Source: Opitutus sp. GAS368 (GTDB lineage Bacteria > Verrucomicrobiota > Verrucomicrobiia > Opitutales > Opitutaceae). From it: DNA of 64,000 nt. The stretch covers positions 4,013,001 to 4,077,000 of the forward strand of contig NZ_LT629735.1 in assembly GCF_900104925.1 (NCBI RefSeq). Reading direction: 5' to 3'. Under the pieces are notes generated by a model, which made no database searches, had not been told where the DNA came from, and saw only the letters and a list, made by a program, of their open reading frames with translations. A program made the translations under genes and the position numbers. Below, one piece after another: positions 1-8,420 of the stretch (positions are counted from its first letter, which is position 1; each line of letters starts with the position of its first letter).

Positions 1-43
1 TAGGGGAATTTAATAGCCCTCCTTCGCCAAGGCTGCGGAGGGC

Positions 44-72
44 AATTTTCTTTCCGGGTCGGAAAGAAAATT
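44..72 (-). terminator. hairpin just downstream of tRNA-Gly
   Basis: Two 12-base arms (44-55 and 61-72) are perfect inverted copies around a 5-base loop, with A/T-rich outer ends that give a U-run on the minus strand. It begins where the encoded CCA of the tRNA ends, so it is probably the tRNA terminator. A second hairpin (arms 16-22 and 37-43) follows immediately. Seen directly; the function is inferred. Confidence 0.55.
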
Positions 73-145
73 GGTGCGGGCGGCGGGAATCGAACCCGCC
101 TCTCATGCTTGGGAAGCACGCATAATACCGATATACTACGCCCGC
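72..145 (-). tRNA. tRNA-Gly (anticodon CCC)
   Basis: The minus strand folds into a complete cloverleaf. The 7-bp acceptor stem pairs bases 139-145 with 76-82. The anticodon stem CGUGC/GCAUG encloses the loop UUCCCAA, giving anticodon CCC, which reads the glycine codon GGG. The T arm contains the standard GGTTCGATTCC segment. Discriminator A is at 75 and a genomically encoded CCA at 72-74. Fold and anticodon were read by eye. Confidence 0.93.
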
Positions 146-219
146 AAGGAACCGAGGCGGCACTAAAAGCGGCCGGTGGCCGGGCTGCAAGTCATGAATA
201 CTGACCGGGGTTCAGCTTG

Positions 220-292
220 GGTGGAACCCGGCCTCCGGACGGGTTTTTGCCAGTGTGAATCCTGAAAGCGCGTCCGGAGGCCGCGCTCCACC
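220..292. repeat. intergenic inverted repeat
   Basis: Arms at 220-240 and 272-292 are imperfect reverse complements sharing GGTGGA and GGCCTCCGGAC blocks, separated by about 31 bases. It lies between the tRNA and the 3' end of recR and looks like a REP-type or MITE-like element. No coding content is seen. Confidence 0.6.
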
Positions 293-299
293 TTCGATC

Positions 300-893
300 T
301 CAGGTATAATCCCGCCGCGCCTCGAGTGCGCTCTTCAGCGTGACGGCGTCGGCATAAAGCACCCCGCCGCCGCTGGGCAGGCCGAAACCGATGCGGGTCA
401 CCTTCACCCCCGTCTTCGGCAGGCGTTCGGTCAGGTAATGGCACGTTGCCTCGCCCTCCACGTCATTCGACAGCGCCAGGATGACCTCCGTGATCTCGCC
501 CGATTCGATGCGCTGCAGCAGAGCGGCAAGATTGAGATCCTCCGGCGCGACGCCGCGGATCGGGGAAAGCTTGCCGTGCAGGACGTGGTAGCGGCCACGG
601 AAGGCGCCCGAACGCTCGATGGCGGCGAGGTCCGGCACGTATTCCACCACGCACACCTGGCCGGTGCGGCGGCGTTCGTCGGCGCACACCGCGCAGTGCT
701 CCTGCTCCGCGAGGTTACCGCACACGGTGCAGCGGCGGACGTTCTGCGCGGCGGATTGCAGGGCCATGACCAGCTCGGGCAGCCGGCCCGGTTTCTCGAC
801 CAGCAGGTGGAGCGCGATGCGCTCGGCCGACCGATAGCCGATACCGGGCAGCTGCTTCAGCTGCTTCTGCAATGTTTCAAGGGCGGGGGTCAT
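300..893 (-). CDS. recR: recombination protein RecR
   Basis: RecR works with RecO and RecF to load RecA on gapped DNA. The 197-residue length is normal for the family. An N-terminal helix-hairpin-helix covers about residues 10-35 (LPGIGYRSAERIALHLL). A four-cysteine zinc finger uses C55, C58, C67 and C70. A Toprim domain begins at VVEYVPDL (E84) and includes the NDVEGEAT acidic segment near 143-150. The C-terminal GFGLPSGGG segment is also typical. It lies downstream of ybaB on the same strand, as in many bacteria, but a repeat separates the two genes and dnaX is not adjacent. Confidence 0.96.
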   Translation of the reverse strand: MTPALETLQKQLKQLPGIGYRSAERIALHLLVEKPGRLPELVMALQSAAQNVRRCTVCGNLAEQEHCAVCADERRRTGQVCVVEYVPDLAAIERSGAFRGRYHVLHGKLSPIRGVAPEDLNLAALLQRIESGEITEVILALSNDVEGEATCHYLTERLPKTGVKVTRIGFGLPSGGGVLYADAVTLKSALEARRDYT

Positions 894-907
894 GAAAGGG
901 ATTTCCC

Positions 908-983
908 GTGGATTACGCGGATAAAGGCACGGATAAAACCAAATCCTTCAGTCGATCCGCGTTCATCGGCGTCATCCGCGGTG
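908..983. repeat. periodic CACGGAT-type inverted repeat between ybaB and recR
   Basis: The left arm (about 908-937) carries GATTACGCGGAT followed by CACGGAT. The right arm (about 955-983) carries the inverse motifs CGCGTTCATC and ATCCGCGG. It fills the whole ybaB-recR gap. The same motif family recurs at 1391-1548, 2542-2601 and 34163-34230. Confidence 0.6.
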
Positions 984-1000
984 TGCTGCGGTTTGATGCC

Positions 1001-1309
1001 TCAGAACATGCCGGGCATCTGGAACGCCGCGGAAATCTTCTGCATCTCCGCCTCGTTGCGTTCCTTGGCCTTGGCGGCGGCTTCCTGGGTGGCCTGCAGC
1101 AGCGTCTCTTCGATGAGTTTCACGTCCTCCTTCAGGAATTCGGGGTCCAGTTTGATGGCCAGAAATTTTCCCGCGCCGTTGATCCTGACCTGCACGGCAC
1201 CGCCGCCGCTGGACACGTCGATCACCTGCGTCTCGAGCGTCGACTGCAACGTCTCGATCTGCTTCTGCATTTTCTGCGCCTGTTTGAGGAGTTTGCCTAC
1301 GCCGGCCAT
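1001..1309 (-). CDS. ybaB: YbaB/EbfC family nucleoid-associated protein
   Basis: Small DNA-binding protein of the YbaB/EbfC family; family members bind DNA as homodimers and are often encoded beside recR. The 102-residue product starts MAGVGKLLKQAQKMQKQ, the typical N-terminal helix, and has the central VSSGGGAVQVRINGAGK strand region. The start at 1309 is preferred because the in-frame ATG upstream (1348) would add 13 residues encoded by an intergenic repeat. Co-directional with recR. Confidence 0.93.
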   Translation of the reverse strand: MAGVGKLLKQAQKMQKQIETLQSTLETQVIDVSSGGGAVQVRINGAGKFLAIKLDPEFLKEDVKLIEETLLQATQEAAAKAKERNEAEMQKISAAFQMPGMF

Positions 1310-1334
1310 GATTGGATTGGGTTGGGTTTTGGAA

Positions 1335-1593
1335 CCACTAATGGACACTAACCGTGACTAATCACGCATAATTTCCGGAAATTCTTTTTAACCACGGATT
1401 ACACGGATAATCACGGATTGAAAACAGCCCAATCATTTCACAGGAGGCCGCGGAGGTAACAGAGACTCACTTTTCTTACCTTTCCCTGCGTGCTCCTGTG
1501 AAAACCCTGCCTTGGTCCTTATCCGTGTTCATCCGTGTAATCCGCGGTCTCTGCGGCTAGGGCAATTAGTGAGAGCTTAGTGTGGATTAGTGG
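1335..1593. repeat. nested composite inverted repeat
   Basis: Three inverted pairs are stacked concentrically. The outer pair is CCACTAATGGACACTAA (1335-1351) against TTAGTGTGGATTAGTGG (1577-1593). The middle pair is ACCACGGATTACACGGAT-type (1391-1418) against its inverse (1521-1548); 25 of 28 positions match by eye. The inner pair is TTTCACAGGAG (1436-1446) against CTCCTGTGAAA (1493-1503). The outer right arm contains the stop codon of the adjacent epimerase gene. No ORF is seen inside. Confidence 0.75.
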
Positions 1594-2485
1594 TGCCAAG
1601 GATTGATTCAAAGCCCGCGCGGTAGTCCGGATAATGCGGCCGCCAGCCGAGCACCTGCCGGATGCGGGCATTGCTGATGGTCCGGTCGGGCATCGGCGCC
1701 CCGCCCCGCCGGGTCGTGGTCGAGCCGTCGAAGCCCGGCGCTGGGCGCCCCAAGTGCTGCGCCAGCCAGGCTACCACCTCCGTCCGTGCTGCGGGCGCGT
1801 TGTCGGCGACATTGAAAATGCCACTGCCGATTGCAGCCGGCGCGGTGAGGCAGGCCAGAATAGCGGAGACAATGTCGTCGCGGTGGGCCAGGTTCAGCCG
1901 GTGGTTGCCGGAACCCCCGAGAACCGGCAGGCCCGCGCGCAGTTGGTCCAGCAGGTGATGCCGCTCCGGACCGTAGATGCCGGCCAGGCGGAGGATGAAG
2001 TGCCGGTGCACGGCTGCGGCGCGCGCCTGTTGCAGGAGAACTTCGGATTCCCGGATGATGGCTCCGTTGGGCGTGGCCCCGTCCGCGGTGGCGGACTCAT
2101 CGAGCACCGCACCTGCGCCCTGCGGGTAAACCGCCGTGCTGCTGGTGTAGACCAGGGTGCCGACCGGTGCCGGGCCCCGGGCCGCCCAGGTCAGCACGGA
2201 CTGCATGCCGCCAACATAGGATTGGCGATAGGTTTCGGGTCCGCCTGAGCTGACACAATTGACGACCAGGTCGGCGCCGCCCGCGATCTGTCCGTGCCAA
2301 TCCGCCGAGGACAGGTCCGCCACCGCGACTTTTGCCAGGCCGGCGGCACGCAAGGCCGCGGCCTTCTCCGGGTTGCGCGTCAGGGCCTCGACCTGCGCGC
2401 CAGCCGCGAGCGCGGCGCGGGCCAAAGCCGAGCCGACGTAGCCGCAGCCGAAGATGACGAGGCGTTTGCCGTTGAGAGGAGCCAT
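1577..2485 (-). CDS. NAD(P)-dependent epimerase/dehydratase-like SDR protein (YeeZ-like)
   Basis: Extended or atypical short-chain dehydrogenase of 302 residues. The N-terminus RLVIFGCGYVGSALA carries the Rossmann glycine motif (G13, G15, G18), and TSSTAVYP near residue 115 is the usual SDR strand-5 segment. There is no clear YxxxK pair, which fits the YeeZ-type atypical SDR group rather than a standard sugar epimerase. The substrate is unknown. The last residues (GTTNPH) and the stop codon lie inside the outer arm of an intergenic repeat, so the C-terminus may be repeat-derived. Nested repeats bound it on both sides. Confidence 0.82.
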   Translation of the reverse strand: MAPLNGKRLVIFGCGYVGSALARAALAAGAQVEALTRNPEKAAALRAAGLAKVAVADLSSADWHGQIAGGADLVVNCVSSGGPETYRQSYVGGMQSVLTWAARGPAPVGTLVYTSSTAVYPQGAGAVLDESATADGATPNGAIIRESEVLLQQARAAAVHRHFILRLAGIYGPERHHLLDQLRAGLPVLGGSGNHRLNLAHRDDIVSAILACLTAPAAIGSGIFNVADNAPAARTEVVAWLAQHLGRPAPGFDGSTTTRRGGAPMPDRTISNARIRQVLGWRPHYPDYRAGFESILGTTNPH

Positions 2486-2494
2486 GCTTTGAAA

Positions 2495-2655
2495 CCACTA
2501 ATGGACACTAATGCCCCACTAATCTCAACCCAGCAGCAGAGACCACGGATTACACGGATAGCACGGATAAAAATCCATCCATGTTCATCCGTGCAATGGT
2601 CAAATGCCTTGGTGGCTCCCTCCAAAATTAGTGTCCCATTAGTGTGGATTGGTGG
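2495..2655. repeat. nested composite inverted repeat, second copy
   Basis: Same architecture as 1335-1593 but without the inner pair. The outer pair is CCACTAATGGACACTAAT (2495-2512) against a TTAGTGTCCATTAGTGG-like arm (2627-2655). The inner pair is ACCACGGATTACACGGAT (2542-2559) against ATGTTCATCCGTGCAATGGTC-like sequence (2581-2601). It fills the gap between two divergent genes. Confidence 0.72.
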
Positions 2656-2670
2656 TTAAACACTCCGTCC

Positions 2671-3210
2671 ATGCCCACCGTGCTTGTGCTGTTGGCCGAT
2701 GGCTTCGAGGAAATCGAGGCGCTGGCGCCCGTCGATCTGCTGCGGCGCGCAGGGATCGAAGTCACGGTCGCCTCGCTCAACGAGAACCGCCACGCCACCG
2801 GCCGCAGCGGCATCACCACCCATGCGGATGCGGCCCTGTCCGCGGTGCTGGAGCAGGCCTTCGATCTTGTATTTTTGCCCGGTGGCGCCGGGGTCAAAAA
2901 CCTTCGCGCCGACGGGCGCGTGGTGGAAACAATCCGCCGGCAACACGCGGCCGGCCGCTGGCTGGCGGCGATCTGTGCCGCGCCCACGGTGTTGCACGAT
3001 GCCGGGTTGCTGGCCGGCCGGCGTTACACGGCGCATTTCTCCGTGGCCAACGAGTTGTCCGCCATCCTCGCCGGCGAGCGCATTGTCACCGACGGCAGGA
3101 TCACCACTTCCCGGGGCGCCGGCACCGCGGTGGAATTCGGCCTGCATCTGGTTGCGTTGCTGACCACCGCGGACAAAGCGGCGGAAATTAGCAAAGCTAT
3201 TTGCTTCTAA
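2671..3210 (+). CDS. DJ-1/PfpI family protein
   Basis: 179 residues, the usual length for the DJ-1/YajL/ThiJ branch. The N-terminus VLVLLADGFEEIEA carries the conserved glutamate (E14) and the nucleophile elbow AICAAP places the reactive cysteine at C102; together these are the DJ-1 signature. Family members act as glyoxalase or deglycase-like proteins or as redox-sensitive chaperones, and which applies here cannot be told. The start at MPTVLV is chosen because the nine upstream in-frame residues come from the neighbouring repeat. Confidence 0.9.
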   Translation: MPTVLVLLADGFEEIEALAPVDLLRRAGIEVTVASLNENRHATGRSGITTHADAALSAVLEQAFDLVFLPGGAGVKNLRADGRVVETIRRQHAAGRWLAAICAAPTVLHDAGLLAGRRYTAHFSVANELSAILAGERIVTDGRITTSRGAGTAVEFGLHLVALLTTADKAAEISKAICF

Positions 3211-3372
3211 GGCTTTGCGTAAAATCGGCATTGCCACGCCGGAGGCTCTGCCGTTGCATGAGGGCGGCCGCTTTCCGGCCGATGATTTGCGAGTGAATAG
3301 AGCTGAATGCCGACTCGCCGCCTCCCGTGAACGGAAGCGACGCGGCGAAGCTGTCCCTGGTGTGTTTTCCTT

Positions 3373-5268
3373 ATGTGCGGCATAGCCGGAATGGTCTCAC
3401 CCAAGCGTGATCGCGCGGACCGCGAGGCCGCGGTGGACCGCATGGTGCAGCGGCAGCAGCACCGCGGACCGGATGACCGCGGCGTGCACTCGGACGGCCC
3501 CGCCACCCTTGGCATGTGCCGGCTGGCGATCATTGACCCGGCCAACGGTCACCAGCCGATGATCAGTCCCGACGGGCGCTTCACCCTCGTCTTCAACGGC
3601 GCCATCTACAACTACCGCGCGCTCCAGACCGACCTCGCGTCCGGCGGCTGGAATTTCCGCACCAACTGCGACACCGAGGTGCTGCTCGCGGCCTATGCCC
3701 GGCACGGCGCCGGCTGCCTGCGGCGGCTGCGCGGCATGTTCGCCTTCGCCGTCTGGGACGCGCACGAGCAAACCCTCTTTGCCGCCCGCGACCCGCTGGG
3801 CATCAAGCCGCTCTATTTTGCCCGGCTGCCCGACGAGGGCGTCGTGCTGGCCTCGGAACTGAACGCCCTCCTCGCCAGCGGCGCGGTGCCGCGCGAGATT
3901 GACCCCACATCCGTCGGCGAATACCTCGCATGGTTCAGCGTGCCGGCGCCGCGCACGCTTTACCGGGGCATCGCCAATCTGCCGCCGGGACACAGCCTCA
4001 CGGTGGATGCCGCGGGTCGGGTGCAGACCAGCCAGTGGTGGCAGCTGCCCGCGCCGACGCAGCCGGGCCGCATCGCCACCAACTACCACGACTTCGTCAG
4101 CGGCCTGCGCTACCAGCTGGAGGATTCCATCCGGGCCCACCGCGTGGCGGACGTTCCCGTGGGCGCCTTCCTATCGGGCGGCATGGACTCGACCGCCGTC
4201 GTCGGCCTGATGGCCCGCAGCGGCGCGACGAAGCTGAAGACCTTCTCACTGGTCTTCGGCGAGGCCGGTTTCTCCGAGCAGGCCAGCGCGCGGCTCGCCG
4301 CGACGGCGTTCGGCACGGAACACCACGAGGAACTCATCACCGGCGCCCGGGTCGCCGCGGACCTGCCGCACCTGCTCGCCAGTTTCGACCAGCCGACCGG
4401 TGACGGCATCAACACCTATTACGCCAGCCAGACCGCCCGCCGCGGGGGCGTGACGGTGGCACTGTCCGGTCTGGGCGGCGACGAGTTGTTCGGCGGCTAC
4501 CCGTCGTTCCGCGACCTGCCGCGCCTGCAGCGGCTGCTCCCGTTCTGGCGGCGGTTGCCGGGCGGGCTGCGCCGCACCGTGGTGGCGCAGTTGCGCGAGC
4601 GCCCCGGCGCCCGCGCCCGCAAGCTGGCCGATTTCCTCGCCCACGCCCGCGACCTGCACGAGCTCGCCTCGCTCCAGCGCCGGGTGCTGCCGGAGACGGC
4701 CCGCCTCGCCCTGCTCGCGCCGGAGGCCCGGGCCCAGGCGGAACGGCTCGGGCCCAACCACCCGATGCTCGAGGACTTCGCCTTCGAGCTGATCGGCGCC
4801 GACCCCTTCCAGATTATCAGCGCCTGGGAGCTGCGTACCTACATGGCGGACGTGCTGCTGCGCGACAGCGACGTCTTCAGCATGGCGCACTCGCTGGAAC
4901 TGCGCGTGCCCTTTGTCGACCGCCAGCTGCTCGAATGGCTGTGGCCCCAGCAATCTTACTTCAAATACGACCCGGCGCGGTCCAAGCGCGCGCTGGCCGA
5001 CGCCACGGCCGACCTGGTGCCCGCGGCCATCCGCAACCGCCGCAAACAGGGGTTCACCCTGCCCTTCGCGCTCTGGATGCTGGCCGAGCTGCGGCCGTTC
5101 CTCGACGAGACCTTCTCCACCGCCTCGCTGGGTGCGTGCCCCTGGCTCCAGGCCGCGGAGGTCCAGCAGGTGTGGGCCAGTTACAAGACCGGCCGTGACC
5201 CCCGCGCGTGGTCGCGCGTCTGGACCCTCGCCGTGCTCATCGCCTTCGCCAACCGCCGCGCCCCATGA
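3373..5268 (+). CDS. asnB: glutamine-hydrolysing asparagine synthetase-type amidotransferase
   Basis: 631-residue two-domain enzyme. The N-terminal Ntn-type glutaminase domain begins MCGIAG with catalytic C2 and has the QHRGPDDRG segment. The C-terminal ATP-PPi synthetase domain has the loop SGGMDSTA near residue 267 and LSGLGGDELFGGY near 370. AsnB makes asparagine, but AsnB paralogs in glycan loci can amidate uronic acids. As first gene of the polysaccharide locus, overlapping the next gene by ATGA, a sugar-modifying role is as likely as asparagine synthesis. The 162-base gap upstream must hold any locus promoter; I could not pick a convincing -10/-35 pair in it. Confidence 0.92.
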   Translation: MCGIAGMVSPKRDRADREAAVDRMVQRQQHRGPDDRGVHSDGPATLGMCRLAIIDPANGHQPMISPDGRFTLVFNGAIYNYRALQTDLASGGWNFRTNCDTEVLLAAYARHGAGCLRRLRGMFAFAVWDAHEQTLFAARDPLGIKPLYFARLPDEGVVLASELNALLASGAVPREIDPTSVGEYLAWFSVPAPRTLYRGIANLPPGHSLTVDAAGRVQTSQWWQLPAPTQPGRIATNYHDFVSGLRYQLEDSIRAHRVADVPVGAFLSGGMDSTAVVGLMARSGATKLKTFSLVFGEAGFSEQASARLAATAFGTEHHEELITGARVAADLPHLLASFDQPTGDGINTYYASQTARRGGVTVALSGLGGDELFGGYPSFRDLPRLQRLLPFWRRLPGGLRRTVVAQLRERPGARARKLADFLAHARDLHELASLQRRVLPETARLALLAPEARAQAERLGPNHPMLEDFAFELIGADPFQIISAWELRTYMADVLLRDSDVFSMAHSLELRVPFVDRQLLEWLWPQQSYFKYDPARSKRALADATADLVPAAIRNRRKQGFTLPFALWMLAELRPFLDETFSTASLGACPWLQAAEVQQVWASYKTGRDPRAWSRVWTLAVLIAFANRRAP

Positions 5269-6344
5269 AGGCCCTCCTCCTCTCGCCCGAACTGTTCCTG
5301 AACGAAGGCGGCATCGCGCGCATCATGCGGCTCTACCTCAAGGCGCTGTGCGAGATCGCCGGGCCGGCGGGCCGGGTGGACTCGCTGGTGTTGAACGACC
5401 AACCCGGCCGCGACCCCCGTCTGCCGCGCTACAGCGGGCCGCAGTTCGGCGAGCCGGTCGGGTGCAGCCGGAGCAAACTGCGCTTCATTCGCGAGACCAT
5501 CCGGCTCGGCCGGCGGGCCGACGTGCTCGTCTGCGGCCACCTGCACCAGCTCGCGATCGCCCGGCTCGCCAAACTCCTCAACCCCGGGCTCCGCTATTAC
5601 CTCGTGGCCCACGGCATCGAGGTCTGGCGGCCTTACAGCCTGCTCGAACGCCGGGCCCTGCTGGGTGCCCACCGCATCCTCTGCATCAGCGAATACACGC
5701 GCCGCCAGATGCTGCGGTTTTTCCCGGGTCTGCCGGCGGAGCGCCTCGTCGTCGTGCCCAATACGCTCGATCCCTACTTCGCCCCGGCCCTCAACGACCG
5801 GTTGTCGAAGGCGCCCTTCGCCACGCCGCGCATCCTCACGGTCTCGCGGCTCGCGGCGACCGACACCTACAAGGGCGTGGACACCCTCATCGAGGCGATG
5901 CCGCTGGTGCGGCAGGAATTCCCCCTGGCGCGGCTGCGCGTGGTCGGCCAGGGCGACGACCTCCCGCGCCTGCAGGCGATCGTCCAGCGCTGCGGCGTCG
6001 GCTTCGCGGTCGACTTCACCGGCCCGCTCAGCGACGAGGCGCTCCGCACCGAATACGCCGGGTGCGACCTCTTCGCGCTGCCCAGCCGCAAGGAAGGCTT
6101 CGGCCTGGTCTTCCTCGAGGCCATGACCTACGGCAAGGCCTGTCTCGGCGCGCGCGCCGGCGGCACCCCCGAGGTCATCACCGACGCCACCGGTCAGCTG
6201 GTCGAATACGGGAACATCCCCGACCTGGCCGCGGCCGTGGCCGACCTGGTCCGCCACCCGCGCGATTCGGAGGTTGTGCGGCGGCACGCCGACTCCTTTG
6301 CTTTCCCCGCCTTCACGCGGCGCCTCGCCACCGCCCTTGCCTGA
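5265..6344 (+). CDS. glycosyltransferase family 4 (GT-B)
   Basis: 359 residues with a GT-B layout: N-terminal acceptor domain with the glycine loop NEGGIARIMRL, linker, and C-terminal nucleotide-sugar domain. The retaining-GT signature E-x7-E is in KEGFGLVFLEAM near residues 277-285. The start ATG overlaps the stop of the amidotransferase gene (ATGA), which fixes the start and implies translational coupling. Donor and acceptor sugars cannot be assigned. Confidence 0.88.
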   Translation: MKALLLSPELFLNEGGIARIMRLYLKALCEIAGPAGRVDSLVLNDQPGRDPRLPRYSGPQFGEPVGCSRSKLRFIRETIRLGRRADVLVCGHLHQLAIARLAKLLNPGLRYYLVAHGIEVWRPYSLLERRALLGAHRILCISEYTRRQMLRFFPGLPAERLVVVPNTLDPYFAPALNDRLSKAPFATPRILTVSRLAATDTYKGVDTLIEAMPLVRQEFPLARLRVVGQGDDLPRLQAIVQRCGVGFAVDFTGPLSDEALRTEYAGCDLFALPSRKEGFGLVFLEAMTYGKACLGARAGGTPEVITDATGQLVEYGNIPDLAAAVADLVRHPRDSEVVRRHADSFAFPAFTRRLATALA

Positions 6345-6348
6345 CCTC

Positions 6349-7179
6349 ATGGAGAAACCCGCCCCGCCCGAACTCGTCCTCGAAGCCGGCCGCGCCAGCC
6401 GCAATTACTGGCGGGATCTCTGGCGCTACCGGGATCTCCTGGCGTTCCTGACGTGGCGCGACCTCGTCGTGCGCTACAAGCAGACCGCCGTCGGCGTGGC
6501 CTGGGCGCTCCTGCAGCCGCTGCTGACGATGGCGGTCTTCGTCGTCTTTGGCGGCCTGCTCGGCGTGCCGACCGGCGGAGTGCCGCGGCCGGTGATGGTC
6601 TTTGCCGCCCTGCTGCCCTGGCAGTTTTTCTCCGCCGCGCTGAGCGCCTGCAGCGGCAGCCTCGTGAACAGCAGCAACCTGATCTCCAAGGTCTATTTCC
6701 CGCGCCTCATCGTCCCGCTCAGCGCGATCCTCGTGAGCCTGGTCGACTTCTTCGTCTCCGCCGTGTTTCTCGCCCTGCTCATGCTGTGGTATGGGTTGGT
6801 GCCGGACTGGCGGATCGTGGCGCTGCCGCTGTTCACGTTCCTCGCCTTCGCCTGCGCCCTGGGCGGCGGCCTGTGGCTGACCGCGCTGATGGTGCGCTAC
6901 CGGGATTTCCGCATCGTGCTGCCGTTCGTCCTGCAATTCGGCACCTATGTGTCGCCGGTCGCCTTCAACAGCAGCCTCGTGCCGCAGAAATGGTTCCTGT
7001 TCTACAGCCTCAACCCGATGGTCTCCGTCATCGACGGTTTCCGCTGGTGCCTGCTCGGCGGCGGCCAGGCGCTGAACCCCGCGGGGCTGGCCCTGTCGGC
7101 GGCGTTCGCCGCGGTGCTGCTGTGGTCGGGTCTGGCCTATTTCCGGAAAACCGAACGCTCGTTCGCCGACGTCATCTGA
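6349..7179 (+). CDS. wzm: ABC-2 type polysaccharide exporter, permease
   Basis: 276-residue membrane protein of the Wzm/TagG/KpsM type, with about six membrane segments. The amphipathic N-terminal stretch LTWRDLVVRYKQTAVGVAW and the following LLQPLLTMAVFVVF helix are characteristic. It pairs with the ATPase gene two bases downstream. The two should export a lipid-linked polysaccharide across the inner membrane. Confidence 0.93.
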   Translation: MEKPAPPELVLEAGRASRNYWRDLWRYRDLLAFLTWRDLVVRYKQTAVGVAWALLQPLLTMAVFVVFGGLLGVPTGGVPRPVMVFAALLPWQFFSAALSACSGSLVNSSNLISKVYFPRLIVPLSAILVSLVDFFVSAVFLALLMLWYGLVPDWRIVALPLFTFLAFACALGGGLWLTALMVRYRDFRIVLPFVLQFGTYVSPVAFNSSLVPQKWFLFYSLNPMVSVIDGFRWCLLGGGQALNPAGLALSAAFAAVLLWSGLAYFRKTERSFADVI

Positions 7180-7181
7180 CC

Positions 7182-8420
7182 ATGCCCGAACCGATCATCG
7201 CCGTCGAAAACCTGGGCAAGTGCTACGCCTTGCGCGCGCCCGCCGCGCGTTCCGGCCTGCTGCGCGACACCCTGGGCGGCGCGCTGCGGAACCCGCTGCG
7301 GATGCTGCGCGGCGCCGTGGCCGGCGCCGGCGCGGCGGAGGATTTCTGGGCCGTGCGCGACCTGTCGTTCACGGTCCAGCCCGGCGAGATTGTCGGCATC
7401 ATCGGCCGCAACGGCGCCGGCAAGTCCACGCTCCTCAAGATGCTTTCGCGCATCACCGACCCCACCGCCGGCCGCATCCGGCTGCGCGGCCGCGTGGCCT
7501 CGCTGCTCGAGGTCGGCACGGGGTTCCACCCCGATCTCAGCGGCCGCGAGAACATCTTCCTCAATGGTGCCATCCTCGGCATGACGCGCGCCGAGATCCG
7601 GCGGCGCCTCGACGAGATCGTCGCGTTCGCCGAGGTCGAGCAGTTCCTCGACACCCCGGTCAAGCGCTACTCCAGCGGCATGTATGTGCGCCTGGCCTTT
7701 GCCGTCGCGGCCCACCTGGACCCGGAGATCCTCATCATCGACGAGGTGCTCGCGGTCGGCGACGCCGCCTTCCAGCGCAAGTGCCTGGCCAAGCTCCAGA
7801 GCGCCACGCGCGACGAGGGCCGCACCATCCTGTTCGTCAGCCACAACCTCGCCGCCGTCCGCCAGCTCTGCAGCCGCGCGCTGGTGCTGCAGGCCGGCCG
7901 GCTCGTGGCCGACGGCCCGCCGCCCGAGGCCATCGCCCAATACATGAGCCTCATGCCGCGCGACCGCGGCGCCGCGGGCTACCGCCACATCGCGGGCGAC
8001 GGTCGCGCCCTCATCACCTCCCTCCGGCTCAACGTCCCCGGCGGCACCGAGCCGCTCTACGCGGTTTTCGAGCCGATCCGCCTCGAGATCGACTTCGCGG
8101 TGAAACCCGACGCGGGGCCGCTGGAATTTTTCCTCCTCATCTACGGCGAGGACGGCGAGTGCCTCGCCTCCAGCTTCCAACGGGACACGGTCGACTTCCA
8201 CCAGCCGGCGAGCGGCACCGGGACGGTCAGCGTGGCCTTCAAGAACATGTTCCTGCCCGGCCGCTACCTCGTCTCCGCCGGCATCTTCGACCGCTCGCGG
8301 CAGTTCCTCGACTGGGTTGAGTTCGCCGAGGGCTTCCAGGTCGAATCCAGCTTCGCCGACGGCCGCGCCTTTGACAACCGCCTCGGCCGTGTCTCAATCC
8401 TGCCCGAGTGGTCCGTATGA
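7182..8420 (+). CDS. wzt: ABC polysaccharide exporter, ATP-binding subunit with C-terminal carbohydrate-binding domain
   Basis: 412 residues. Walker A GRNGAGKST is near residues 75-83, the ABC signature is in VKRYSSGMYVRLAF near 158-171, and Walker B is ILIIDEVLAVGD. After about residue 265 there is an extra C-terminal domain of about 145 residues like that of Wzt proteins that recognise a capped polysaccharide end. The ATG at 7182 is chosen because the open frame upstream lies over the permease gene. ATGA overlap with the next gene, an acyltransferase. Confidence 0.93.
   Translation: MPEPIIAVENLGKCYALRAPAARSGLLRDTLGGALRNPLRMLRGAVAGAGAAEDFWAVRDLSFTVQPGEIVGIIGRNGAGKSTLLKMLSRITDPTAGRIRLRGRVASLLEVGTGFHPDLSGRENIFLNGAILGMTRAEIRRRLDEIVAFAEVEQFLDTPVKRYSSGMYVRLAFAVAAHLDPEILIIDEVLAVGDAAFQRKCLAKLQSATRDEGRTILFVSHNLAAVRQLCSRALVLQAGRLVADGPPPEAIAQYMSLMPRDRGAAGYRHIAGDGRALITSLRLNVPGGTEPLYAVFEPIRLEIDFAVKPDAGPLEFFLLIYGEDGECLASSFQRDTVDFHQPASGTGTVSVAFKNMFLPGRYLVSAGIFDRSRQFLDWVEFAEGFQVESSFADGRAFDNRLGRVSILPEWSV

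Noticed and set aside
146-299. Small genes between tRNA and recR
   Set aside because: Only an inverted repeat and short shadow frames are present.
4913-6451. 512-codon open frame over two glycan genes
   Set aside because: Arg/Pro/Ala-rich shadow of the real genes at 3373 and 5265; typical of GC-rich DNA.
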